DNA from: Paralithodes platypus
Taxonomy: Eukaryota; Arthropoda; Malacostraca; Decapoda; Lithodidae
Assembly (NCBI GenBank): GCA_032716605.1
Contig: CM064480.1
Coordinates: 42,329,013-42,393,012, forward strand
DNA: 64,000 nt
Reading direction: 5' to 3'
In this document: positions 53,803-64,000 of the stretch, one piece after another
Position numbering within the stretch: the stretch's first letter is position 1
Layout: every line of letters starts with the position of its first letter
Translations under genes and position numbers: made by a program
Notes under the pieces: model-generated
Database searches by the model: none
What the model was told of the DNA's origin: nothing
What the model saw: the letters and a program-made list of their open reading frames with translations, nothing else

Positions 53803-54695
53803 CTAGTGTAAACACTTGGTTAGTTTTCTCTGGACCGCTGGTGAGGGACGTTTTCCTGCTGCTACAGTCTTCCAAATCTTCGTAGTCAACTCACAGTAGG
53901 TCTTTTCCAGCTCGCTTGCAGTCACCGCCAAATCGATGTCTTCATCCCCATCTTCCTCGATCTCCTCCACATTGATATCTTCTCCCATGATGGACTCGGA
54001 GTATTCAGATGATGCAGAGGAGGAGGCTGCCACTGGATGGTCAAAGGTGGCAGGTGATGGTGTCGAGGCTGCTGCTGGTCCTGCGATGTTGACAGTTGAT
54101 GGTGGAGGTGATGCAGACTGTTGTACGAGGAGGTGGTGGAGTGGTCTTTGAGAGAGGCTTCAGGAGATCCAGATGCCTCCTTGGGTGTTTTCTTGGCCTC
54201 AAAGCCTGAGATGGAATGAGGCTAGTTGGTGGAAATGGTGTGGGAAGAGGCGGGATGATGATGGTGGGGAGGTTGTTTTCCTTCAGGAGAGTAGGAAGGT
54301 ACTCCTGCAGCATTTGATGGTTCCCCTGGCAAAGGGCCGTAGCAGTTGTGACAACCACCTGGATTAACTCCAGGCGGTTGCCATTGCTGACTGCAGTGGC
54401 GTGGTTGTGGTCCTCCCCCCCTGACTCTTCCATGTCTATAGCCCTTCAGGATCTCTCTTTCAGGGCCCATAACGTTAGTGGCCTCTCCTCTTCTCGTCTT
54501 CTTGATGTTGAATGAGACCCTCTCATTGTTGGCAAGAGAGGGCACAGGATGGCGAGGGTTGGTCTTATATATGCCCGATGAGTGGACAAAGATGTCCCCT
54601 CCATTGTAGGTTATTAAACTATACCCCTTCTTGGTGTTAAACCACTTAACGTGGCCAGAAAGAGTGGTTGTGGTGCTGGAGGTCTTGGCAGGCAT
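53803..54695 (-). pseudogene. Cold-shock-domain (Y-box-like) reading frame, intronless and frameshifted
   Basis: From ATG at 54693-54695 the minus strand encodes a cold-shock domain at residues ~10-80: LSGHVKWFNTKKGYSLITYN with GDIFVHSSGI, the RNP1/RNP2 nucleic-acid-binding strands (canonical KNGYGFI changed to KKGYSLI), then LANNERVSFNIKKTRRGEAT. Y-box proteins bind mRNA and DNA. This frame stops at 54222. A G/C run near 54413-54420 permits a shift into a frame reading LELIQVVVTTATALCQGNH, LQEYLPTLLKENNLP, and a third frame from about 54130 gives an acidic Ser/Glu stretch and a C-terminus (SELEKTYCELTTKIW) ending at 53803. No introns, so a retrocopy or an ORF of a mobile element are both possible. 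I cannot tell whether the shifts are real or sequencing errors. Confidence 0.55.
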
Positions 54696-54699
54696 GCTG

Positions 54700-55715
54700 G
54701 AGTGGAGTTCCGGGCCTTATATGGTACCGTCCTGGATCAAGGGGCCTGTCTTGTCCTACTTGGGCCAATTATGTTGCGAGGCCTAACTTGTGTTTGCTCT
54801 CATGATCTGGGAGCGAGGCGATGGTCGGGTGTTGTGTGAATTCCAGGTTTCTTAGATTTCCCAGGCTGTTGATGAGACAGGCGAGAGTGTTGTGGCTGGT
54901 CAATCATCTTCTTTGGTCGCTTCATCCTTTTCCCTCATGCCCCGTTCCAATGCTGTCATGGAGGAAGTACCTGACGACCAATCAGGTGCCCCGGTTTAGG
55001 TGCAGGCGAAGATGTAGGGGTTCCACTTGCAGCGTCATGTGTGGCACAGGTGCTTTGGAGGGTCAGGCAATAACATTCTTGTAGGTAATGCTTTTTTCCG
55101 ACTTGGTGATTGGGATCTTGGGGGAACAAATATTTGACTCTTGCTCCTGGGTTGGGTTGCCTGTGGTGTAGTTTGTGGAACCGTTGGTTTCTGAGCGACA
55201 GGGCATTATTGTCGGTGCCAAGGGTGCTTGCAAAGCTTACCTACGATAGTAATTTAAAACATAGGCTATCGTCCTGACTGTCCGTGGTCCGATCCTGGAT
55301 GGGAGGTAGAAATATTTATTCATGTAACTCTGGTGTATTTGTGAGATAAGCTTTATTTACAATATATACCATATATATTGTAAATTTAGGATGCAGATTT
55401 TCTTGAACACATATTGAATTGAATATAACAGCATAATTTCAGGTATTGATTTTCTTGCTTATATTTTCTAATTTTCTTAACGCTATTCTACCCTGTATGG
55501 AGTGTTCAAACACCAATTGTCCAACATTTGCCATTTTCTTTTCTTAGTTCACATTTGTTCAATTGCAACGTTTCACCATCAGACTAAAAGAAATTTAAAA
55601 ACATTAATAATTTAAATTTACACACTGTATTCACATGAAATTAAATTTGCGATAAAAAGCACTGTCTAATCGTTTAAACAATAAAATATAGAAAGTAATA
55701 ATTTAATAAATCTGT
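54700..55715. other. No recognisable gene
   Basis: GC-richer sequence upstream of the cold-shock frame to about 55250, then AT-rich. No protein family or RNA gene recognised. ATATATTGTAAAT and its near-complement around 55360 form a small palindrome. Confidence 0.45.
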
Positions 55716-55720
55716 TACAC

Positions 55721-55972
55721 CTAAGAACCTAAGAGAGATGGTTTGGCCTCGGGTTCCTCAGCCGTACTGATCGTCTGAGTTATAGTGGAGGGGAGGTGTC
55801 CGTGTCTTGCGTCAGTGTCGCTATTAGAATGTCTCGAGCTAGTACGAGGACCGTCATATACTTGGATCGTTGTGTTCATGTTGGCTTGAGTGTTTATCAC
55901 TGCTTCGAGTATTTGAAGTCTTCTATGGTAATTTTTTCGGGCAATGATACTTGTGTTATTTACGAGCCTCAT
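55721..55972 (-). pseudogene. Penelope-like element C-terminal fragment
   Basis: An 83-residue minus-strand frame reads MRLVNNTSIIARKNYHRRLQ then ILEAVINTQANMNTTIQVYD. The IIA+..+RRLQILEA...I...N.Q....T.qLYd pattern is the usual end of Penelope-like element proteins, after the GIY-YIG endonuclease. The GIY-YIG core itself and the reverse transcriptase are missing. The frame is preceded by unrelated sequence, so it is a 5'-truncated relic. Assignment rests on recalled family patterns. Confidence 0.5.
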
Positions 55973-55999
55973 TTATATTAAGCTTGACCATAATCATGC

Positions 56000-56195
56000 T
56001 TAAATCAGGGGCAGGGGGCTAGGAATCCTCCTCCCCTTGTTTAATTCTCCTACTCAACGAGACAGAAACATGCGATGGAATGCGACAGTGGTCCCGGACC
56101 CTGAGAATAGGAACTTTTAATGTTTCTGTTCTGGCTTTGTCTTTTGTCAGCCACCCCCATCAATGGGGTATGAGCCTGAGTATATACATAGATAC
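56000..56195. repeat. Dispersed repeat, probable retrotransposon 3' end, copy 2
   Basis: GGCAGGGGGCTAGGAATCCT, TCTCCTACTCAACGAGACAG, GGTCCCGGACCCTGAGAATA and CCTGAGTATATACATAGATA recur inverted at 58722-58912. Confidence 0.8.
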
Positions 56196-56324
56196 ATACA
56201 TCAACATAATCAAACCCTATATTTTTCAATATGCAGTAATTTAGATATGATACATATTGTTAGATGCTCTGGAACTGTGTTTACTTAGTGTAGTGAAAAC
56301 CTTTCATACTCTTTAGATGTCAAT

Positions 56325-56480
56325 TTTTTCTTGGCGAGCGAAAGCGAGCCTCTAAGTTTAGAAGGAAGCTGCCTTCGGCCGAGACATTTTTCTACGATTT
56401 TTTTTACAAATTTATCTTGAGAGGGGGTCTGGGGGGTGTTTTTCTAAATTTGATAGAGGTCTAGTGAGGAAACTAAAATA
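56325..56480. repeat. Diverged relative of the foldback family
   Basis: CTTGGCGAGCGAAAGCGAGC, TTCGGCCGA and ACATTTTTCTACGA parallel the central hairpin of the 370-bp foldback family, and the rest parallels 46440-46600. Confidence 0.45.
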
Positions 56481-56499
56481 TATTTATGGTGTTACAATT

Positions 56500-57250
56500 T
56501 CTGGCCAACCTAGAATGAACAGACTATATAACAATCCCCTTATCCATGACTCACAACCTCCAAACTCTGACTCACCACCTTCTTGTCTCCCTTCCAGAAC
56601 CCAGTACCGCTATGGATATTCGTAGTTAGGATTATATAGTGGACTGTATAAAAATACCATACAATAGTTTATATCACCTGAATACTGGAACTAGCGCTGT
56701 AGGGCCTAGTTGACCTGCTGAGCCATGGCGTTGTTACAAGATGGCGTGTGGGAAACGGGAGTGTTAGCTAATAGGATAGAGTTGATGAATAAAGAAGGGG
56801 GGCCACTATACTTAATGATTGATGGGAATGATGATTAATGATCTATCGATTAGTATGGATAGATGGATAATTGATGAGCTAAGTACTATCACTAATGGGG
56901 CGAAAGGTGAGGTGAAAACACGAGAGCGTAGGCAGACGGTCTGGTAGTTGTGGCGGCTAGGGAGAGAGTGCAGGACCCTCACAATATTCGCGGGAGATTC
57001 GCCAACATCACGCATGCGCGAATGGGTAGGTATATATTTTTCCACCCAATTATAATTACCTAAGTTCATAGGAATGATAGATGATAATCTTCAAGGACAC
57101 TACATCCGCCTTATTAGAAACAATTTATTAGGGAAAGTAGGGACCAATAGACTCGCCATATTTTTCTTATTATAGTCCGCATGGAGGAATTTCGTTATCG
57201 ACACTTAACAAAACCTGATTTCAAAGAAAAATACACCAAAAATCTGTCAA
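56500..57250. other. No recognisable gene
   Basis: AT-rich sequence; the 85-residue minus-strand frame at 56812-57069 has no recognised family. Confidence 0.45.
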
Positions 57251-57261
57251 AGATGTCAAAT

Positions 57262-57340
57262 AGCGGGGGTGTGGGGGCGGCAGCCCCCACCCATAATACT
57301 AGGATAGGTTAGGTAAGGTTGTTAGGTTAGGCTAATGTCC
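57262..57340. repeat. GC hairpin and GGTTAGGT-type repeats
   Basis: GGGGGTGTGGGGGCGGCAG and CCCCCACCC form a short hairpin (57265-57292), followed by GGATAGGTTAGGTAAGG and TTAGGTTAGGCTAATG. Confidence 0.6.
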
Positions 57341-57589
57341 TTTCAAAGGGGTATAGGCTAGTAAACACTAGGATAGCCTATACCTGGTCAGAGGTAAGAA
57401 GAAGAAGAAGAGTCCTGATGTAGTCTCCTTGAATGTTACCTGATAGATTACCCAATATCCAATACAGAACATAATTAATTATTCTATATATTTATTGATC
57501 CCACAAACTTAATACTAGAAACTTAATGTAATACTTAAAGTAAGACTGTCCATATTAGAGTTTGGACAACCGCCAATCCTTTAAGGCCA

Positions 57590-57865
57590 AGCAGGAGATT
57601 CGAACCCACACCATCCATGCCTGCTGTTCCGGTTGGTCCACACAGGTCAGTGTCGTGAGCTGTGGCATAGTCAGTAGAGCATCACTGATCAAAGGGTTGG
57701 TGTATCGAATCCTCACTGCCAAAATGTTATTGGTAGATGTCTAGCCCGGGCAACTTGACCTAGCAATTCGTGACAAACGCCTAATCTTCATGGCAACCCC
57801 TTCTCGGGAATTACGGCGTCGGGGAAAAAAATAAATAAATAAATAATTAAATAAAATAAAATTTT
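57590..57865 (+). mobile_element. tRNA-derived SINE
   Basis: Plus-strand box A-like TGGCATAGTCAGTAGAG (57663) and box B GTATCGAATCC (57702-57712) form a tRNA-like head at about 57651-57725. A ~95-bp body with CCTTCTCGGGAATTACGGCG follows and ends in an (AAAT)n tail from 57828. A second, inverted box B (GATTCGAACCC, 57598-57608) sits just upstream, perhaps a second head in opposite orientation. Confidence 0.65.
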
Positions 57866-58720
57866 AAATTAAACATAAATAAATAAATAAATGTCCAGTA
57901 TTCAATTGACAATAGTGTTCCCAGTCTTATACTCATAGATTTTAACTCGATTCAACCCAATGATATTTGTTTTTAAGAAATTACAATGTAAAAGTGTATG
58001 GGTTTACAGAAGGTATGGAATAGTTAGTAAATTTTCAATAATAATATACCCTAGAACAGAATATTAGTGGTGATAAAACCGTCTACTATAAGCATTGAAA
58101 GGCATATCAAATTATCATAGCTAATTATTCACTATTAATGTGCCCTACTTCATACATAATATTTATTTTAGCTAGAATAACCACCATGCGATTTTATGCC
58201 AGTTAACACTCTCTGGTGCGACGTTTTGTGGGTGGTTATATTTAATTATATCTAGCTTTTGATCATTTTACTTTTTTCAAGCAATTCATTTTTAGTTTCT
58301 CCCTCCCCGGATTAAATATATAACACTGCCTCCCCAGACGAGAAGCTAATAGATAGTTAGGAGTTAGGAATGGGAATGCGAATACATTGAAACGAAACAT
58401 GACGTGGATTATGAAAGCTTGGTATGTTTAAGAGACACCATAGTTTCATGTATGTCCATTATGTATGTAGACATCCGTTGCTAAGGGGATTCCATTTACC
58501 ATACACTGGGGAAGAAAAAAAAAATACAGACATAAGGTAGCAGTCTGTTATAATGTTAGCCTTGTAAGTTATGTAATGAATGTAGGTCATTATTATAAAA
58601 TTGTATAATGCAACTAGACATTAAGTATAGTTGTGAAGTGAACTTAAATCAATGTAACAGTTGTATTATAATCTTTAGCAAAATAACTGTACAAATACGT
58701 AAACGATGATTATAATGTAT
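57866..58720. other. No recognisable gene
   Basis: AT-rich; short frames only. An A run lies at 58513-58524. Confidence 0.5.
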
Positions 58721-58721
58721 A

Positions 58722-58912
58722 CTGTATATACTCAGGCACATACCCTACTGCTGAGGGTGGCCGATTTGAGACAGAGCCCGAACAGAAACAACATTTAAAG
58801 TTCCAATTCTTAGGGTCCGGGACCACTTTCGCGTTCTCTCGCCCCTTTCTCTGTCTCGTTGAGTAGGAGAATTTTATAAGGGGAGGAGAATTCCTAGCCC
58901 CCTGCCCCCAGA
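58722..58912. repeat. Dispersed repeat, inverted copy of 56000-56195
   Basis: GTATATACTCAGGCACATAC, TAGGGTCCGGGACCACTTTC, CTGTCTCGTTGAGTAGGAGA and TAGCCCCCTGCCCC are the reverse complement of phrases in copy 2. Confidence 0.8.
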
Positions 58913-59590
58913 AGGATAAGTAGGTTAGTAAAAGAGACAGAACAAAAACGGCTAAGGTTGGGAAGAGGATGTCAAACCTCACTCTGGATAGGACCAGCCC
59001 TAACCCTATAATGATTATATTTTTGCAAAAATGTAGACAATTGCAACAACAGTACAACACTATTATGGTTATGCAATAAATGTTGGCAATAGCCGAGCCC
59101 ACAGCGGCGGATATTGTGTTCAAGTCATGTGCTAAGTGGATTAAAATGTGGCACATACACTGCATTTGTTGACTTCATCCATTAGCTTTCATCTGCTTAA
59201 TTAAGGGGCTAGTGGCTGATTTGTTTTGGTCTATCTGTTAAGTTATTCAGTTATTTATTATTATTCAGATTATGAAAGCTATATGGAATTCAGAGGGTTA
59301 ATTGGGATAGTCATTACCCTTACAATTCCCACAGATCTTTCCTAAATTGTATAAAACCGTCTAATGATAGCCAGAATAAACTGTCGTAATGCGTCCTAAT
59401 CTTCGATGGGTCAATGAGGAAGGTTATCGCGAGCTATTGATTGTGGTTGTTCCTTATTAGACCATCACAACCCACATCACCATTCCATGTTATCGTTTTA
59501 CCCTCGCTCGGCACCCCGCCCAAGGAAAGAGAATGCTGACGTTTTGGCTTCTCTCGTCATGTACCACCTTTACATATTAGAACACATTAT
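58913..59590. other. No recognisable gene; possible old dispersed repeat
   Basis: 59320-59390 resembles 17870-17930 (see there). Otherwise unique AT-rich sequence. Confidence 0.4.
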
Positions 59591-59595
59591 GCAGA

Positions 59596-59789
59596 TTAAC
59601 CTCTACTGTACCGGCGACGTCTTCTTCATTGTATTCTGTCAACTTTTATACGATTTTGTTCAGCTTAGGAAGGATATCTACCAATTAAAAGGCTACAGAC
59701 TATTTCAGTCCCTACTTTTAGCTACCAGTAATCCTTCCGAAGCTTCATAAAATCGTCTAAATGTAGGTGAAATCAAACAGAAGGGTTAA
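59596..59789. mobile_element. Small TTAA-flanked MITE, copy 2
   Basis: 186 bp between TTAA 59596-59599 and 59786-59789, starting CCTCTACTGTACCGGCGACG and ending CAGAAGGG. It aligns over its length with the reverse complement of 27876-28083. Confidence 0.8.
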
Positions 59790-59807
59790 ACGTACTGTAC
59801 ACAAATG

Positions 59808-59880
59808 GGAAGTGTGGTTGAATGGGCATTGTGCTGAACTAGTAACTACTTGATCGGAGGTTCGATATTCAGTCTCACAA
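59808..59880 (+). mobile_element. tRNA-like sequence (SINE head or pseudogene)
   Basis: Box A-like TGGTTGAATGGGC (59815-59827) and box B-like GGTTCGATATTC (59859-59870) at tRNA spacing. Acceptor pairing is not evident. Confidence 0.45.
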
Positions 59881-59949
59881 ACTATTCCTCCCAACTTATA
59901 GAACTATACAGTAAACTCTTTCCCTCCTCCTACAGTTCCAAACCACGAT

Positions 59950-60043
59950 ACACACACACACTCACACCTTCCCCCCCCCCCCCCCACAACCCCTTCCCCA
60001 CACACACACACACACCCACACACACACACAGACCCCCCCCCCC

Positions 60044-60096
<53 letters not shown>

Positions 60097-60105
60097 ACCC
60101 ACCCA

Positions 60106-60136
<31 letters not shown>

Positions 60137-60148
60137 ACACACACACAC
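59950..60148. repeat. (CA)n and poly-C simple repeats
   Basis: CA runs interrupted by C tracts of 10-17 bases. The Cys/Val/Gly and Thr/His/Pro frames are artefacts. Confidence 0.97.
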
Positions 60149-60159
60149 TAGGCTGTAGT

Positions 60160-60540
60160 GGACCGCATTATGATAATATATTCGTACATTATGCCCGTGT
60201 ACAGTATTTGTCCCAATATTCCCTCTCGTATAGTGAACCTCGCTACACCATGGTACCAAAGTATATGTACTCTAAATAAGTAAATAAGAAGGTAGCAAGT
60301 GTGTGACGTCACAGGTTCCAATATTTTGTTAATAGGTTTACTTGTTAGTGTATATGCTTTGTATATTATAATTATTCCAGTTTTGAAACTATATTGGCCA
60401 GGTTTAAAACCCTGATTAGTAGACCACTCACTACTCTATATTGATATAATGGCTAGAGGCACCATAGCATATACTACTACTACTACACCATATTGATATA
60501 TATCATCAACACACTCAACTGATTGATGTACAGCCATGGA
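60160..60540. other. No recognisable gene
   Basis: AT-rich unique sequence leading into the satellite; contains a short ACT repeat at 60472-60486. Confidence 0.5.
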
Positions 60541-60541
60541 T

Positions 60542-63500
60542 TATACTGATATATACCTCACTATATCTTACAATATAGAACATCATACACATATACTGAT
60601 ATATACCTCACTGTAGCTTACAATATAGAACATCATACACATATACTGATATATACCTCACTGTAGCTTACAATATAGAACATCATACACATATACTGAT
60701 ATATACCTCACTGTAGCTTACAATATAAAACATCATACACATATACTGATATATACCTCACTGTAGCTTACAATATAGAACATCATACACATATACTGAT
60801 ATATACCTCACTGTAGCTTACAATATAGAACATCATACACATATACTGATATATACCTCACTGTAGCTTACAATATAGACATCATACACATATACTGATA
60901 TATACCTCACTGTAGCTTACAATATAGAACATCATACACATATACTGATATATACCTCACTGTAGCTTACAATATAGAACATCATACACATATACTGATA
61001 TATACCTCACTGTAGCTTACAATATAGAACATCATACACATATACTGATATATACCTCACTGTAGCTTACAATATAGAACATCATACACATATACTGATA
61101 TATACCTCACTGTAGCTTACAATATAGAACATCATACACATTCACTGATATATACCTCACTGTAGCTTACAATATAGAACATCATACACATATACTGATA
61201 TATACCTCACTGTAGCTTACAATATAGAACATCATACACATATACTGATATATACCTCACTGTAGCTTACAATATAGAACATCATACACCTATACTGATA
61301 TATACCTCACTGTAGCTTTACAATATAGAACATCATACACATATACTGATATATACCTCACTGTAGCTTACAATATAGAACATCATACACCTATACTGAT
61401 ATATACCTCACTGTAGCTTACAATATAGAACATCATACACATATACTGATATATACCTCACTGTAGCTTACAATATAGAACATCATACACATATACTGAT
61501 ATATACCTCACTGTAGCTTACAATATAGAACATCATACACATATACTGATATATACCTCACTGTAGCTTACAATATAGAACATCATACACCTATACTGAT
61601 ATATACCTCACTGTAGCTTACAATATAGAACATCATACACATATACTGATATATACCTCACTGTAGCTTACAATATAGAACATCATACACCTATACTGAT
61701 ATATACCTCACTGTAGCTTACAATATAGAACATCATACACATATACTGATATATACCTCACTGTAGCTTACAATATAGAACATCATACACATATACTGAT
61801 ATATACCTCACTGTAGCTTACAATATAGAACATCATACACATATACTGATATATACCTCACTGTAGCTTACAATATAGAACATCATACACATATACAGAT
61901 ATATACCTCACTGTAGCTTACAATATAGAACATCATACACATATACTGATATATACCTCACTGTAGCTTACAATATAGAACATCATACACATATACTGAT
62001 ATATACCTCACTGTAGCTTACAATATAGAACATCATACACATATACTGATATATACCTCACTGTAGCTTACAATATAGAACATCATACACATATACTGAT
62101 ATATACCTCACTGTAGCTTACAATATAGAACATCATACACATATACTGATATATACCTCACTGTAGCTTACAATATAGAACATCATACACATATACTGAT
62201 ATATACCTCACTGTAGCTTACAATATAGAACATCATACACATATACTGATATATACCTCACTGTAGCTTTACAATATAGAACATCATACACATATACTGA
62301 TATATACCTCACTGTAGCTTACAATATAGAAACATCATACACATATACTGATATATACCTCACTGTAGCTTACAATATAGAACATCATACACATATACTG
62401 ATATATACCTCACTGTAGCTTACAATATAGAACATCATACACATATACTGATATATACCTCACTGTAGCTTACAATATAGAACATCATACACATATACTG
62501 ATATATACCTCACTGTAGCTTACCAATATAGAACATCATACACATATACTGATATATACCTCACTGTAGCTTACAATATAGAACATCATACACATATACT
62601 GATATATACCTCACTGTAGCTTACAATATAGAACATCATACACATATACTGATATATACCTCACTGTAGCTACAATATAGAACATCATACACTATACTGA
62701 TATATACCCACTCTGATATATACCACTGTAGCTTACAATATAGAACATCATACACATATACTGATATATACCTCACTGTAGCTTACAATATAGAACATCA
62801 TACACATATACTGATATATACCTCACTGTAGCTTACAATATAGAACATCATACACATATACTGATATATACCTCACTGTAGCTTACAATATAGAACATCA
62901 TACACATATACTGATATATACCTCACTGTAGCTTACAATATAGAACATCATACACATATACTGATATATACCTCACTGTAGCTTACAATATAGAACATCA
63001 TACACCTATACTGATATATACCTCACTGTAGCTTACAATATAGAACATCATACACCTATACTGATATATACCTCACTGTAGCTTACAATATAGAACATCA
63101 TACACATATACTGATATATACCTCACTGTAAGCTTACAATATAGAACATCATACACATATACTGATATATATCCTCACTGTAGCTTACAATATAGTACAC
63201 CATACTCTTTTACTGTTATATACCTCACTGTAGCTTACAATATAGAACATCATACACCTATACTGATATTACCTCACTGTAGCTTACAATAGAACATCAT
63301 ACACATATACTGATATATACCTCACTGTAGCTTACAATATAGAACATCATACACATATACTGATATATACCTCACTGTAGCTTACAATATAGAACATACA
63401 CATATACTGATATATACCTCACTGTAGCTTACAATATAGAACATCATACACAAATACTGATATATACCTCACTGTAGCTTACAATATAGAACATCATACA

Positions 63501-64000
63501 CCTATACTGATATATACCTCACTGTAGCTTACAATATAGAACATCATACACCTATACTGATATATACCTCACTGTAGCTTACAATATAGAACATCATACA
63601 CCTATACTGATATATACCTCACTGTAGCTTACAATATAGAACATCATACACATATACTGATATATACCTCACTGTAGCTTACAATATAGAACATCATACA
63701 CATATACTGATATATACCTCACTGTAGCTTACAATATAGAACATCATACACATATACTGATATATACTGATATATACCTCACTGTAGCTTACAATATAGA
63801 ACATCATACACATATACTGATATATACCTCACTGTAGCTTACAATATAGAACATCATACACATATACTGATATATACCTCACTGTAGCTTACAATATAGA
63901 ACATCATACATCACTGTAGCTTACAATATAGAACATCATACACATATACTGATATATACCTCACTGTAGCTTACAATATAGAACATCATACACATATACT
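60542..64000. repeat. 50-bp satellite array, running off the window
   Basis: About 69 units of ATCATACACATATACTGATA plus TATACCTCACTGTAGCTTAC plus AATATAGAAC. The first unit is diverged (CTATATCTTAC). Common variants are CACATATA/CACCTATA; broken or partial units occur near 62685-62730, 63170-63215, 63395, 63760 and 63905. No coding potential. Confidence 0.98.

Overview
This is a eukaryotic, intron-era animal window with no bacterial-type gene organisation. Dense TA/GT/GA microsatellites, several non-LTR retrotransposon lineages (CR1-like, Jockey/I-like, Penelope-like), piggyBac and satellite arrays suggest an arthropod, plausibly a decapod crustacean (inference; no species marker was seen). 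I recognise no ordinary host gene with confidence; a cold-shock-domain reading frame at 53803-54695 is the nearest candidate. The window is an accumulation of mobile elements, many nested, plus satellites. A 100-base run of N lies at 9702-9801.

Layout. 1-1770: compound foldback repeats with a nested 1.06-kb inverted-repeat element. 1855-5745: 5'-truncated retrotransposon fragments embedded in a ~171-bp satellite, with a TTAA-flanked 479-bp MITE. 6500-9900: a decayed Jockey/I-like element with endonuclease and reverse transcriptase regions. 10.5-13.5 kb: retrotransposon scraps, a ~208-bp tandem repeat and a tRNA-derived SINE. 13987-17022: a piggyBac transposase with an intact 908-residue reading frame and a candidate TTAA terminus. 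17-22 kb: palindromes, SINE-like elements and a retroposon with a 12-bp target duplication. 22-27.9 kb: foldback MITEs, two CR1-like tails and a retroelement C-terminus with a candidate nuclease motif. 28158-33354: an element with ~240-bp terminal inverted repeats enclosing one long decayed gene with zinc-binding, FEN/PIN-like nuclease and cysteine-rich parts; this is the most unusual object here. 33.4-43.8 kb: a foldback element split by a retrotransposon, then a 107-bp satellite array interrupted by a probable 1.78-kb solo LTR and two 481-bp TTAA MITEs. 44-60 kb: low-complexity tracts, more foldback copies, minisatellites, retrotransposon pieces, the cold-shock frame and SINE-like pieces. 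60542-64000: a homogeneous 50-bp satellite that runs off the end.

How the parts relate. Three short-element families (479-481 bp, ~190-210 bp and ~370 bp foldback) sit at TTAA sites, the hallmark of piggyBac integration, and the window also carries a piggyBac transposase with an intact catalytic triad. Satellite monomers without insertions serve as empty-site controls that show the insertion points directly. Whether this particular transposase moves these families is not shown.
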